64,000 nucleotides of DNA from Streptomyces collinus Tu 365 (GCF_000444875.1 NC_021985.1:6530170-6594169); one strand, 5' to 3'. Shown: positions 10,495-19,187, counted from the stretch's first letter. The notes: a model not told the origin generated them from the letters alone. Made by a program: numbers and translations.

Positions 10495-11775
10495 TCAGGC
10501 GCTCTTCGCGGACAGCGCCGCCGCCAGCACGGGCGTCACCAGCTCGATCTGCCACGGCCGGGCGCCGTAGCCCGCCAGGGCCGCGGCCACGTCGGTGGCC
10601 GCGGGCGGCTCCCAGCAGACCCGGCGCACGGTGTCGGGGGAGATCAGGTTCTCCTGCGGCATGCTCAGCCGCTCGGCCAGCGCCGAGACCCCGGCCCGCG
10701 CGGCCGACAGCCGGGCCGCCGCCGCGGGGTCCTTGTCCGCCCACGCGCGGGGCGGCGGCGGGCCGGTGACGGGCTGTCCGGGCATGGGCAGCGCGGTGTC
10801 GGGCAGGGCCCGCGCCCGGTCGACCGCCGCCTGCCACTGCTCCAGCTGCCGCCGCCCGGTCCGGTGCCCGAACCCGTTCAGCGCCGACAGGGCGTGCACG
10901 GTGGACGGCAGCGCGATCGCCGCCTCCACGATCGCCGCGTCGCTCAGCACCTTGCCCGGCGACACGTCGCGGCGCTGCGCGATGCGGTCCCGGGTCTCCC
11001 ACAGCTCCCGTACGACGGCGAGCTGCCGGCGCCGGCGCACCTTGTGCATGCCGGACGTGCGGCGCCACGGGTCCTTGCGGGGCTCGGCGGGCGGGGCGGA
11101 CGCGATCGCGTCGAACTCCTGGTGCGCCCACTCCAGCTTGCCCTGCCGGTCCAGCTCCTTCTCCAGGGCGTCCCGCAGGTCGACCAGCAGCTCGACGTCG
11201 AGGGCCGCGTAGCGCAGCCACGGCTCGGGCAGCGGCCGGGTGGACCAGTCGACGGCGGAGTGCCCCTTCTCCAGCACGAAGCCGAGGACGCTCTCGACCA
11301 TGGCGCCGAGACCGACGCGCGGGAAGCCGGCGAGCCGGCCGGCCAGCTCGGTGTCGAACAGGACGTCCGGCACCATGCCTATCTCGCGCAGGCACGGCAG
11401 GTCCTGGGTCGCGGCGTGCAGGTCCCACTCGACGCCGGACAGCGCCGCGCCGAGGTCCGACAGGTCGGGGCAGGCGACCGGGTCGATCAGCGCGGTCCCG
11501 GCGCCCTCGCGGCGCAGCTGCACGAGATAGGCACGCTGGCCGTAGCGGTAGCCGGAGGCGCGCTCGGCGTCCACGGCGACGGGGCCGCTGCCGGCGGCGA
11601 AGGCGGCGACCACCTCGGCGAGGGCGGCGGCGTCGGCGATCACCGGCGGGATGCCCTCGCGGGGTTCGAGCAGGGGAGTCGGCGCCCCGGTCACAGAAGA
11701 CCCGGCGTCGTCCGGAGGGGTGCCTCCGGGAGTGCGCAGGGAACTGTCTGCTGCGGTGTCTTGGGCGTCGGTCAC
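10495..11775 (-). CDS. rnd: Ribonuclease D-type 3'-5' exonuclease
   Basis: A 426-residue DEDD-superfamily exoribonuclease with an HRDC domain. The exonuclease motifs are VAVDAERASGYRY (Asp-Glu, ExoI), DLHAATQDLPCL (ExoII) and YAALDVELLVDL (ExoIII, DEDDy type). The HRDC helices follow around LWETRDRIAQRRDVSPGKVLSDAAIVEAA. The N-terminal 40 residues are low complexity (SSLRTPGGTPPDDAGSS), and the DNA encoding them contains a GGAGGGGTGCCTCC dyad. The product trims the 3' ends of structured RNAs such as tRNA precursors. It lies downstream of whiI on the same strand, separated by 250 bp that include a long palindrome. Confidence 0.92.
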   Translation of the reverse strand: MTDAQDTAADSSLRTPGGTPPDDAGSSVTGAPTPLLEPREGIPPVIADAAALAEVVAAFAAGSGPVAVDAERASGYRYGQRAYLVQLRREGAGTALIDPVACPDLSDLGAALSGVEWDLHAATQDLPCLREIGMVPDVLFDTELAGRLAGFPRVGLGAMVESVLGFVLEKGHSAVDWSTRPLPEPWLRYAALDVELLVDLRDALEKELDRQGKLEWAHQEFDAIASAPPAEPRKDPWRRTSGMHKVRRRRQLAVVRELWETRDRIAQRRDVSPGKVLSDAAIVEAAIALPSTVHALSALNGFGHRTGRRQLEQWQAAVDRARALPDTALPMPGQPVTGPPPPRAWADKDPAAAARLSAARAGVSALAERLSMPQENLISPDTVRRVCWEPPAATDVAAALAGYGARPWQIELVTPVLAAALSAKSA

Positions 11776-11800
11776 CTGTCAAGGGTATCCGTGAGTTGAC

Positions 11801-11836
11801 GGCGCCCGTCGACGGAACGTTCCGTCGACGGGCGCC
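11801..11836. repeat. Perfect 36-bp palindrome between whiI and rnd
   Basis: Two 18-bp arms, GGCGCCCGTCGACGGAAC and its exact reverse complement, meet with no spacer. The element starts 26 bp upstream of the rnd start and lies about 190 bp beyond the whiI stop. It can extrude as a cruciform or fold as RNA. It could be a terminator for whiI read-through, a dimeric protein site, or a block on rnd expression. Confidence 0.75.
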
Positions 11837-12024
11837 GGGGGGTCGTAAACCAGTCAAGGCGGTGAAACCACGGGTTCACATGAGTGAACCGTTCCTTCCG
11901 TCGGCGGCCCGTCCGGTGCGGCCGCTGAGGGGTTCGGTGGGGGGTCGGTGGAGGGCAGGGATCGCGGGAGGGCAAGGATCAGGGAGCGGTCAAAAAGAAG
12001 GAAGGCGCAGGTCGGTCGGGGCGG

Positions 12025-12684
12025 TCAGTGGATGATTCCGGTGCGCAGGGCCACGGCGACCATGCCGGCCCGGTCGCCCGTGCCGAGCTTGCGGGCGATG
12101 CGGGCGAGGTGGCTCTTGACGGTCAGGGCCGACAGGCCCATGGAGACGCCGATCGCCTTGTTCGACTGGCCTTCCGCGACCAGCCGCAGCACCTCGACCT
12201 CGCGGCCGGACAGCTCCCGGTAGCCGCCCGGGTGGCTCGGGGCACCCGGGGGGCGGCGGTGCATCCGGGCGGCGCCGCCGAGAGGGGTGGCGCCCGGCCG
12301 GGCGGGGAGCCCGATGTTGGTCCGGGTGCCGGTGACGACGTAGCCCTTGACTCCGCCCGCGAGGGCGTTGCGCACGGCGCCGATGTCGTCGGCGGCGGAG
12401 AGGGCCAGCCCGTTGGGCCAGCCCGCGGCGCGGGTCTCGGACAGCAGGGTCAGTCCGGAACCGTCGGGCAGGTGGACGTCGGCGACGCAGATGTCACGGG
12501 GGTTGCCGATGCGGGGACGAGCCTCCGCGACGGACGAGGCCTCGATGACGTCGCGCACACCGAGCGCCCACAGATGGCGGGTGACGGTGGAGCGGACGCG
12601 CGGGTCGGCCACGACCACCATGGCGGTGGGCTTGTTCGGGCGGTAGGCGACCAGGCTTGCGGGCTGCTCGAGGAGAACGGACAC
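12025..12684 (-). CDS. whiI: WhiI, atypical sporulation response regulator
   Basis: A 219-residue response-regulator-like protein: receiver domain at about 20-125 and LuxR/NarL-type helix-turn-helix at about 155-219 (ELSGREVEVLRLVAEGQSNKAIGVSMGLSALTVKSHL). The phospho-acceptor position (Asp69 in VADVHLPDGSG) is kept, but the acidic pair is reduced to Ala26-Asp27 and the conserved Lys is Thr118. This is the degenerate pocket known for WhiI. In S. coelicolor WhiI is needed for late sporulation and pairs with BldM to activate late genes. The start is GTG at 12684 with AGGAGG upstream. A WhiG-type promoter lies about 80 bp further upstream. No sensor kinase is adjacent, consistent with an orphan regulator. 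Confidence 0.95.
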   Translation of the reverse strand: MSVLLEQPASLVAYRPNKPTAMVVVADPRVRSTVTRHLWALGVRDVIEASSVAEARPRIGNPRDICVADVHLPDGSGLTLLSETRAAGWPNGLALSAADDIGAVRNALAGGVKGYVVTGTRTNIGLPARPGATPLGGAARMHRRPPGAPSHPGGYRELSGREVEVLRLVAEGQSNKAIGVSMGLSALTVKSHLARIARKLGTGDRAGMVAVALRTGIIH

Positions 12685-12763
12685 CAGGCCTCCTGGGGTG
12701 GGGGGACGGGGCCGGCTTGTGGGGATGAAGCCGGGACGAACCGTGCTTTGAAGGTCACAGTCG

Positions 12764-12791
12764 TCTTCGGCAGCAAACCCGTCCTCCTTTA
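12764..12791 (-). promoter_or_regulatory. Sigma-WhiG-type promoter of whiI
   Basis: On the minus strand TAAA (complement of 12788-12791) is followed after 16 bases by GCCGAAGA (complement of 12764-12771). The WhiG/FliA-class consensus is TAAA, 15-16 bases, GCCGATAA, so 6 of 8 positions match at -10. whiI is an established direct target of the sporulation sigma factor WhiG in S. coelicolor. The leader would be about 75 bases. The rest of the 282-bp gap to the next gene holds no gene. Confidence 0.75.
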
Positions 12792-12966
12792 GGGAATGAT
12801 CACGATCTAGTGAGTAACAATCCGTGCAATTCGGACACGCGATCGATCATCCGAAGATCGAGTCGGTTCGGGCTGATGTCATTCGGGTTCGGAAAGTGGC
12901 CGTATCGACAAAGAGATGGTCAACGGGGCATCCGGGAGGATTACCCCGGAACGATCCGGGACCGCG

Positions 12967-13644
12967 TCACCGGGACTGCGGACCCCTGCGCTGCGGCAGG
13001 GTGACCACCGAGGCGTCGCCGGGGCCGGCCGGCGGCAGCCCGCCGACCTGCGCCAGCAGATCGCACCAGGACGCCAGGTGGGCCGCGGTGTCGGGAACCC
13101 CGCCCAGACCCTCGCGGGGCGTCCAGGAGGCACGGATCTCGATCTGCGAGGCGGGCGGCCGCTCCGACAGACCGCCGAAGTAGTGCGAACTCGCCCGCGT
13201 GACCGTGCCGCTCGGCTCGCCGTACGTCAGCCCGCGCGACTGGAGCGCACCGGTCAGCCACGACCAGCACACCTCGGGCAGCAGCGGATCGGCGGCCATC
13301 TCCGGCTCCAGCTCCGCGCGCACCAGCGTCACCAGCCGGAAGGTCCCGTGCCAGGCGTCGTGCCCCGCCGGGTCGTGCAGCAGCACCAGCCGGCCGTCGG
13401 CCAGATCCTGGTCGCCGTCGACCACGACGGCCTCCAGGGCGTACGCGAACGGGGCCAGCCGCTGCGGGGCGGGCGTCGGCTCCACCTCGATCTGCGGCCG
13501 CAGCCGGCAGCCGCGCAGGGCCTCGACCGCGGCACGGAAGGCCGGCGGACCCGAGGTACTGGAGTGGCGGTCCTCCTCCCCGCTGTCCTTCGCGTCGTCC
13601 GATCCGTCAGCGCTGTCCGACATTCGTCCCTGAGCCGCAGCCAT
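12967..13644 (-). CDS. DUF3000 domain protein
   Basis: A 225-residue actinobacterial protein of unknown function. After an acidic N-terminal region (MSDSADGSDDAKDSGEED) comes the conserved core FRAAVEALRGCRLRPQIEVEPTPAPQRLAPFAYAL, then GRLVLLHDPAGHDAWHGTFRLVTLVRAELEPEMA and VCWSWLTGALQSRGL. It has no signal peptide or membrane segment. ATG at 13644 is used; an ATG at 13623 with a weak AGGGA is possible. It diverges from hemE, whose start is 115 bp away, and is always close to it in Streptomyces as far as I recall. Confidence 0.8.
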   Translation of the reverse strand: MAAAQGRMSDSADGSDDAKDSGEEDRHSSTSGPPAFRAAVEALRGCRLRPQIEVEPTPAPQRLAPFAYALEAVVVDGDQDLADGRLVLLHDPAGHDAWHGTFRLVTLVRAELEPEMAADPLLPEVCWSWLTGALQSRGLTYGEPSGTVTRASSHYFGGLSERPPASQIEIRASWTPREGLGGVPDTAAHLASWCDLLAQVGGLPPAGPGDASVVTLPQRRGPQSR

Positions 13645-13759
13645 GCGGGAAGGGTAAGGGGAAGCGGTGCCCGGTGCTGAGCTAGACACCCCGCGCCGTT
13701 TCCCGCCCTGCCCGGGCCGGGCCGAAAGGCGCGCCCCGGCGTCGTGCGAGACTGGCCCC

Positions 13760-14827
13760 GTGACCGCGAACGACACCCCTACGGGCAAGCAGCCGACAGC
13801 GACGTACGACAGCGCCTTCCTCAAGGCGTGCAGGCGCGAGCCCGTGCCGCACACGCCGGTGTGGTTCATGCGCCAGGCCGGCCGTTCGCTCCCGGAGTAC
13901 CGCAAGGTGCGCGAGGGCGTCCCCATGCTCGAGTCCTGCATGCGGCCCGAACTGGTCACCGAGATCACGCTGCAGCCGGTGCGGCGCCACGACGTGGACG
14001 CGGCGATCTACTTCAGCGACATCGTCGTCCCGCTCAAGGCCATCGGCCTCGACCTCGACATCACGCCCGGCGTCGGCCCGGTCGTCGAACAGCCGATCCG
14101 CACCCGCGCCGACCTGGCCCGGCTGCGCGACCTCACCCCCGAGGACGTCACCTACGTCACCGAGGCCATCGGCATGCTCACCCGCGAGCTGGGCGCCACC
14201 CCGCTGATCGGTTTCGCCGGCGCGCCCTTCACCCTCGCGAGCTACCTCGTCGAGGGCGGCCCGTCCCGCACGTACGAGAACGCCAAGGCGATGATGTACG
14301 GCGACCCGGAGCTGTGGGCCGACCTGCTGGACCGCCTCGCCGACATCACGGCCGCCTTCCTGAAGGTGCAGATCGAGGCGGGCGCCTCCGCCGTCCAGCT
14401 CTTCGACTCCTGGGTCGGCGCGCTGGCCCCGGCCGACTACCGCCGCTCCGTGATGGCCGCCTCGGCGAAGGTCTTCGACGCGGTCGCCGGCTACGGCGTG
14501 CCGCGCATCCACTTCGGCGTCGGCACCGGCGAACTGCTCGGGCTCATGGGCGAGGCCGGCGCGGACGTCGTCGGTGTCGACTGGCGCGTCCCGCTGGACG
14601 AGGCGGTGCGCCGCGTCGGTCCCGGCAAGGCGCTCCAGGGCAACCTCGACCCGACCGTCCTGTTCACCGACAAGGACACCGTCGAGGCGCGGGCCCGCGA
14701 GGTGCTGGACGCGGCCGCCGGTCTCGAGGGCCACGTGTTCAACCTCGGCCACGGCGTCATGCCGAACACCGACCCCGACGCGCTCACCCGCCTCGTGGAC
14801 CACGTCCACACCTACAGCGCCCGCTGA
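13760..14827 (+). CDS. hemE: Uroporphyrinogen decarboxylase
   Basis: A 355-residue cofactor-free enzyme that decarboxylates uroporphyrinogen III to coproporphyrinogen III. The signature PVWFMRQAGRSLPEYRKVR (Arg38 and Arg42 bind propionates) is near the N-terminus; IYFSDIVVPLKAIGLDL contains the catalytic Asp, and GFAGAPFTLASYL is also conserved. The GTG start at 13760 gives the usual length. Longer starts add arginine-rich residues without homology. Together with the cgoX and chdC genes 3-4 kb downstream it provides three steps of haem synthesis. The gene ends 10 bp from a convergent rhomboid gene. Confidence 0.97.
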   Translation: MTANDTPTGKQPTATYDSAFLKACRREPVPHTPVWFMRQAGRSLPEYRKVREGVPMLESCMRPELVTEITLQPVRRHDVDAAIYFSDIVVPLKAIGLDLDITPGVGPVVEQPIRTRADLARLRDLTPEDVTYVTEAIGMLTRELGATPLIGFAGAPFTLASYLVEGGPSRTYENAKAMMYGDPELWADLLDRLADITAAFLKVQIEAGASAVQLFDSWVGALAPADYRRSVMAASAKVFDAVAGYGVPRIHFGVGTGELLGLMGEAGADVVGVDWRVPLDEAVRRVGPGKALQGNLDPTVLFTDKDTVEARAREVLDAAAGLEGHVFNLGHGVMPNTDPDALTRLVDHVHTYSAR

Positions 14828-14837
14828 GCGCGCCCGC

Positions 14838-15662
14838 TCACCACACCTGACGGGGCCGGGCCTGCCTGCCGAACAGCAGGCGGCGCGGCTCCGGCGGGGG
14901 CGGGGTGCCGGGCTTGAGCGGCCAGGCCAGCAGCATGCCCGCCACGAAGCCCACCACATGGGCCGCGTAGGCCACCGTGCCGGCACCGGAGACACCGTGC
15001 CCGGAGGAGTACACCGCCTGGAGCCCGAACCAGAAGCCCAGCACCAGCCAGGCGGGCAGCCGCAGCGGCAGGAACACCAGGAACGGGACGAGCACCCAGA
15101 CCCTGGCCCTCGGGTACAGCACCAGATAGGCGCCGAGGACGCCGGCGATCGCCCCGGACGCGCCGATCAGCGGGTCGCCGGAGCCGTCGTTGAGCAGCGC
15201 GAAGCCGTAACCGGCCGCGTAGCCGCAGACGACGTAGAAGAGGAAGTAGCGGATGTGGCCCATCCGGTCCTCGACGTTGTTGCCGAAGATCAGCAGGAAC
15301 AGCATGTTGCCCAGCAGGTGCAGCCAGCTCCCGTGCAGGAACATCGCCGTGAAGACGGACAGCACCGGGTTCTTGTGGTAGCCCGGCGGCGCCACCACGC
15401 AGCCCGGGCCGTGCGCCCCGACGCCGACGGCGCCGGTCGGCACCAGCCGGGGCAGCTCCTGGTGGATCAGCTCCCTGGGGACCGCCGCGTACCGGTCCAC
15501 GAAGGCCTGCAGATGGCACAGTTGCGCCAGGTGGTCGCCGCCGGACGCGGACCCGGCCATGCCGGGGGTGGTGAGGAAGACGAGGACGTTGACGGCGATC
15601 AGCGCGTACGTCACATAGGGCGTGCGGCGCACCGGGTTCACGTCATGGACGGGGATGACCAC
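14838..15662 (-). CDS. Rhomboid-family intramembrane serine protease
   Basis: A 274-residue membrane protein with about seven hydrophobic segments. The rhomboid core is clear: FLHGSWLHLLGNMLFL (His110, Asn119 oxyanion side), IGASGAIAGVLGAYL with the nucleophile Ser169, and AYAAHVVGFVAGML with the catalytic His235. A long loop (about 36-100) between TM1 and TM2 contains three Cys. The short C-terminal tail is basic and Pro-rich. Rhomboids cleave within or near transmembrane helices of substrates; the substrate is unknown. The ATG at 15662 lacks an obvious ribosome-binding site. Confidence 0.9.
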   Translation of the reverse strand: MVIPVHDVNPVRRTPYVTYALIAVNVLVFLTTPGMAGSASGGDHLAQLCHLQAFVDRYAAVPRELIHQELPRLVPTGAVGVGAHGPGCVVAPPGYHKNPVLSVFTAMFLHGSWLHLLGNMLFLLIFGNNVEDRMGHIRYFLFYVVCGYAAGYGFALLNDGSGDPLIGASGAIAGVLGAYLVLYPRARVWVLVPFLVFLPLRLPAWLVLGFWFGLQAVYSSGHGVSGAGTVAYAAHVVGFVAGMLLAWPLKPGTPPPPEPRRLLFGRQARPRQVW

Positions 15663-15754
15663 ACAGGAGTACTGCCCCCGATACGACGGGCGAACCGGTG
15701 AACGCGTCCGGTCAGGAGTGCGTATTTCATGTCAACCGACGTGAGGATCAGGCG

Positions 15755-16066
15755 ATGACCGAACGAGTTACTCCTCCGATGCACGCCCTGCCCGACGGCG
15801 AGGCGGAGATCTCCCTGGTGGTACGGCTCCCCTGGGAGGACGTCGCCCGGCTCGGCCAGGAGGCGGGCCGGCTGGCCGCCCAGATGCAGCGGCCCGTGAC
15901 CCTGGACGAGGCCGTGAGCCACCGGCTGCGCTCCGCCCGGCCCGGCGCGGCGTCGCACGCGAGGCCGTCCGGGGAGCAGCCCGCCGCCGTCGCCTCGAGC
16001 GCCTCCGGCCCGGGCTCCGGCACCGGCTCCGTGGCCTCCCTGCCGAGGCTCAGCGGCACCGCCTGA
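15755..16066 (+). CDS. Conserved small hypothetical protein
   Basis: A 103-residue soluble protein. The N-terminal half is structured (AEISLVVRLPWEDVARLGQEAGRLAAQMQRPVTLDEAVSHRLR) and looks like one beta strand plus two amphipathic helices. The C-terminal 45 residues are Ser/Ala/Gly-rich and probably disordered. ATG at 15755 follows GTGAGGATC, a fair ribosome-binding site. No family with known function was recognised. It is followed by a hairpin shared with the convergent flavoprotein gene. Confidence 0.6.
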   Translation: MTERVTPPMHALPDGEAEISLVVRLPWEDVARLGQEAGRLAAQMQRPVTLDEAVSHRLRSARPGAASHARPSGEQPAAVASSASGPGSGTGSVASLPRLSGTA

Positions 16067-16090
16067 CCGGCACCCCGCGGGCGGGAGTCC

Positions 16091-16116
16091 GGCCGGCCGC
16101 CCCGCCGCGGCCGGCC
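16091..16116. terminator. Bidirectional hairpin
   Basis: GGCCGGCCG (16091-16099) pairs with CGGCCGGCC (16108-16116) around an 8-base loop, in the 63-bp gap between two converging genes. Confidence 0.6.
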
Positions 16117-16129
16117 CGCCGACGCCCCG

Positions 16130-17569
16130 CTAGCGCGATCCCGCGCGCACCTTCGCCGCCGCCTTCCGCGCCGCCACCAGGACCGGGTCCCACACGGGTG
16201 AGAAGGGCGGGGCGTAGCCCAGGTCGAGCGCCGTCATCTGTTCGACCGTCATGCCCGCCGTCAGCGCCACCGCGGCGATGTCGACGCGCTTGCCCGCCCC
16301 CTCCCGGCCGACGATCTGCACGCCCAGCAGACGCCCCGTACGGCGTTCGGCGAGCATCTTGACCGTCATGGGGGACGCGCCCGGGTAGTAACCGGCGCGG
16401 CTGGTCGACTCGATGGTGACCGTCTCGTACTGAAGGCCCACCCGCTCCGCGTCCTTCTCGCGCAGCCCCGTGCGGGCGATCTCCAGGTCGCACACCTTGC
16501 TCACCGCCGTGCCGACCACCCCCGGGAAGGTGGCGTAACCGCCGCCCACGTTGGTGCCGACGACCTGCCCGTGCTTGTTGGCGTGGGTGCCCAGGGGCAC
16601 GTACTGCTCCTGGCCCGAGACCAGGTTCAGCACCTCGACGCAGTCGCCGCCCGCCCACACGTTCTCCTGGCCCCGCACCCGCATCCCCAGGTCGGTGAGC
16701 AGCCCGCCGTGGGCGCCGAGGGGCAGGCCGGCCGCCCGCGCGAGCCCGGTCGCCGGGCGCACCCCGATGCCGAGGACGACGACGTCCGCGGGGTACTCGG
16801 CGTCCTCCGTGGCCACCGCGCGGACCCGGCCTCCCCCAGGCTCTCGGCTTCGCTCGAGCAGGGAGGTGCCCCCATCGCCCGTGAGCACCTTGGTGACCTC
16901 GGTGTCGTTCACCATGGTGATGCCCAGGCCCTCCATGGCCCGGTGCACCAGACGGCCCATGTCCGGGTCGAGGGTCGACATGGGCTCCCTGCCGCGGTTG
17001 ACGACCGTCACCTCGAAGCCGCGTTTGATCAGCGCCTCCGCCATCTCGACGCCGATGTAGCCCGCCCCGACCACCACCGCCCGGCGGCCGCGCGTGGCGG
17101 ACAGCGTGTCGAGCAGCGCCTGCCCGTCGTCCAGGGTCTGCACGCCGTGCACGCCGGGCGCCTCGACCCCCGGCATGTCGGGACGGACCGGGGCGGCGCC
17201 GGTGGCGATGACGAGCTTGTCGTACGACGTCCAGGACTCCTCGCCGGTTTCGACGTCACGCGCGCGTACCCGGCCGCCCGCCAGGTCGATCTCCGTGACC
17301 TCGGTCCGCATCCGCAGGTCGATGTCCCGCGCGCGGTGCTCCTCGGGCGTGCGGGCCACCAGGTGGTCCCGCTCGGACACGTCACCGCCGACCCAGTACG
17401 GGATCCCGCACGCCGAGTAGGAGGTGAAGTGCCCGCGCTCGAACGCCACGATCTCCAGCTCGTCCGGCCCCCGCATCCGGCGCGCCTGCGACGCCGCGGA
17501 CATCCCCGCCGCGTCGCCGCCGATCACGACCAGCCGTTCCCTGCCGCCCCGCCCACCGTGGATGCTCAT
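16130..17569 (-). CDS. Flavoprotein disulfide reductase, CoA-disulfide reductase / NADH oxidase type
   Basis: A 479-residue FAD- and NAD(P)H-dependent oxidoreductase. The FAD motif is VVIGGDAAGMSAA. The single redox Cys54 sits in SYSACGIPYWVGG, the hallmark of CoA-disulfide reductases and related NADH oxidases or persulfide reductases. The second Rossmann motif is VVVGAGYIGVEMAEAL, the second FAD motif is NVWAGGDCVEV, and a dimerisation domain follows (ASPMTVKMLAERRTGRLLGVQIVG). About residues 230-245 (LLERSREPGGG) are encoded by a hairpin-forming insert common in Streptomyces. Substrate choice between CoA disulfide, persulfide and O2 cannot be decided. ATG at 17569 has no strong ribosome-binding site. 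Confidence 0.85.
   Translation of the reverse strand: MSIHGGRGGRERLVVIGGDAAGMSAASQARRMRGPDELEIVAFERGHFTSYSACGIPYWVGGDVSERDHLVARTPEEHRARDIDLRMRTEVTEIDLAGGRVRARDVETGEESWTSYDKLVIATGAAPVRPDMPGVEAPGVHGVQTLDDGQALLDTLSATRGRRAVVVGAGYIGVEMAEALIKRGFEVTVVNRGREPMSTLDPDMGRLVHRAMEGLGITMVNDTEVTKVLTGDGGTSLLERSREPGGGRVRAVATEDAEYPADVVVLGIGVRPATGLARAAGLPLGAHGGLLTDLGMRVRGQENVWAGGDCVEVLNLVSGQEQYVPLGTHANKHGQVVGTNVGGGYATFPGVVGTAVSKVCDLEIARTGLREKDAERVGLQYETVTIESTSRAGYYPGASPMTVKMLAERRTGRLLGVQIVGREGAGKRVDIAAVALTAGMTVEQMTALDLGYAPPFSPVWDPVLVAARKAAAKVRAGSR
16830..16873. repeat. Hairpin-forming short repeat inside the flavoprotein gene
   Basis: The segment begins CCTCCCCCAGGCTCTCGGCT and ends AGGGAGGTGCCCCC. Its CTCTCGGCTTCGCTCGAG centre folds on itself, and CCTCCC pairs with GGGAGG. 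I recognise it as one of the small interspersed repeats scattered through Streptomyces genomes, both between and inside genes. Here it stays in frame and adds the peptide LLERSREPGGG. Confidence 0.6.
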
Positions 17570-17727
17570 ACGAACACGCTACGGGCCGGGCCGCGTTCAG
17601 CCCCGTCCGGGCTCGCCGGAGGGGTCCGCCACGGCAGGGCCGGACGGCAGCGGGCCCGGGGCCGCCGGCGCGGGCGCGGACACCGGGCCCCCGCGGCGGT
17701 GGCGGTGGGGTCTGAGAGAGTGGGGGG

Positions 17728-19182
17728 ATGAGCGCGAGGGGTACGGGCAGCAGGCATGTCGTCGTGGTCGGAGCGGGGGTCGCCGGGCTGGCGGCCGCTC
17801 ACCGGCTGCTCGCGCGCGGTGCGCGGGTGACCGTCCTGGAGGCCTCCGGGCGGGTCGGCGGCAAGCTGCTGCCGGGCGAGATCGCGGGCGTACGGGTCGA
17901 CCTGGGCGCCGAGTCGATGCTCGCCCGCCGCCCCGAGGCCGTGGCCCTCGCCCGTGAGGTGGGTCTGGCGGACCGGCTCCAGCCGCCGGCCACCGCGAGC
18001 GCCTCGATCTGGACCCGCGGCGCCCTGCGCCCGATGCCCAAGGGCCATGTGATGGGCGTGCCCGGCACCGCCGCCGCCCTGGCCGGCGTGCTGTCCGACG
18101 AGGGCCTGGCCCGTATCGAGCGCGACGCCGACCTGCCCCGCACCGAGGTCGGCGACGACGTGGCGGTCGGCGCCTACGTGGCGGCGCGACTCGGCCGCGA
18201 GGTCGTCGACCGCCTGGTGGAACCCCTGCTCGGCGGCGTCTACGCGGGCGACGCCTACCGCATCTCGCTGCGCTCCGCCGTCCCGCAGCTCTACCAGGCG
18301 GCGCTGAGGCACGACTCGCTCACCGGGGCGGTCCGCGAGATCCAGGCACGCGCCGCCACGGCCGGCCAGACCGGCCCGGTGTTCATGGGCATCGAGGGCG
18401 GCGTCGGCAGCCTGCCGCTCGCCGTGGCCGAGTCGGTCCGGGCCCGGGGCGGCGAGATCGTCACCGGTGCGCCGGTGACGGAGCTGCGCCGCGCGGACGG
18501 CGGCACCTGGCGCGTCGTCGCCCAGGACCGCGTACTCGACGCGGACGCCGTGGTCGTCGCCGTGCCCGCCCCGGCCGCCGCCGCGCTGCTGCGCGCCGAG
18601 GCCCCCGCCGCCGCGGCCGAGCTCGCCGCCGTGGAGTACGCCTCCATGGCGCTGGTCACCCTCGCCTACCGCCGCGCGCAGACGGCCCTGCCCGAGGGCA
18701 GCGGCTTCCTCGTGCCGCCCGTCGACGGGCACACCATCAAGGCGTCGACCTTCGCCTCGCACAAGTGGGGCTGGATCGCCGACGACGACCCCGGCCTGCT
18801 CGTCCTGCGCACCTCGGTCGGCCGGTACGGCGAGACGGAGATCCTCCGGCGCGACGACGCCGACCTGGTGGACCTCTCGCGCCACGACCTGCGCGAGGCC
18901 ACCGGCCTGGCCGCCGAACCCGTCGCGGCCCGCGTCACCCGCTGGACCGACGGCCTGCCCCAGTACCCCGTCGGCCACCACGCGCGCGTGGCCCGCGTCC
19001 GCGCGCACGTCGCCGCCGTGCCGGGCCTCGCCCTGTGCGGCGCGCACCTCGACGGCGTCGGCATCCCGGCCTGCGTCGCCAGCGCGTACGCGGCGGCCGA
19101 CCAGATCCAGGGGGACCTCAGGGGTGTGCAGGAGCTCACCGCACACCCGGTGCAGAGCCTGCACGGCGGAGCGGGAGAATAG
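17728..19182 (+). CDS. cgoX: Coproporphyrinogen III oxidase (formerly protoporphyrinogen oxidase)
   Basis: A 484-residue FAD enzyme of the HemY/CgoX family. In Gram-positive bacteria it oxidises coproporphyrinogen III to coproporphyrin III. The FAD-binding motif is HVVVVGAGVAGLAAAHRLLARG, then GRVGGKL and LGAESML. A membrane-associated substrate domain follows (GVYAGDAYRISLRSAVP). The C-terminal FAD motif is VPGLALCGAHLDGVGIPACVASAYAAADQI. ATG at 17728 follows GAGAGTGGGG. The stop is 5 bp before the chdC start, so the two form an operon for consecutive parts of the coproporphyrin-dependent haem route. The ferrochelatase gene is not in the window. Confidence 0.95.
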   Translation: MSARGTGSRHVVVVGAGVAGLAAAHRLLARGARVTVLEASGRVGGKLLPGEIAGVRVDLGAESMLARRPEAVALAREVGLADRLQPPATASASIWTRGALRPMPKGHVMGVPGTAAALAGVLSDEGLARIERDADLPRTEVGDDVAVGAYVAARLGREVVDRLVEPLLGGVYAGDAYRISLRSAVPQLYQAALRHDSLTGAVREIQARAATAGQTGPVFMGIEGGVGSLPLAVAESVRARGGEIVTGAPVTELRRADGGTWRVVAQDRVLDADAVVVAVPAPAAAALLRAEAPAAAAELAAVEYASMALVTLAYRRAQTALPEGSGFLVPPVDGHTIKASTFASHKWGWIADDDPGLLVLRTSVGRYGETEILRRDDADLVDLSRHDLREATGLAAEPVAARVTRWTDGLPQYPVGHHARVARVRAHVAAVPGLALCGAHLDGVGIPACVASAYAAADQIQGDLRGVQELTAHPVQSLHGGAGE

Positions 19183-19187
19183 GGGAC

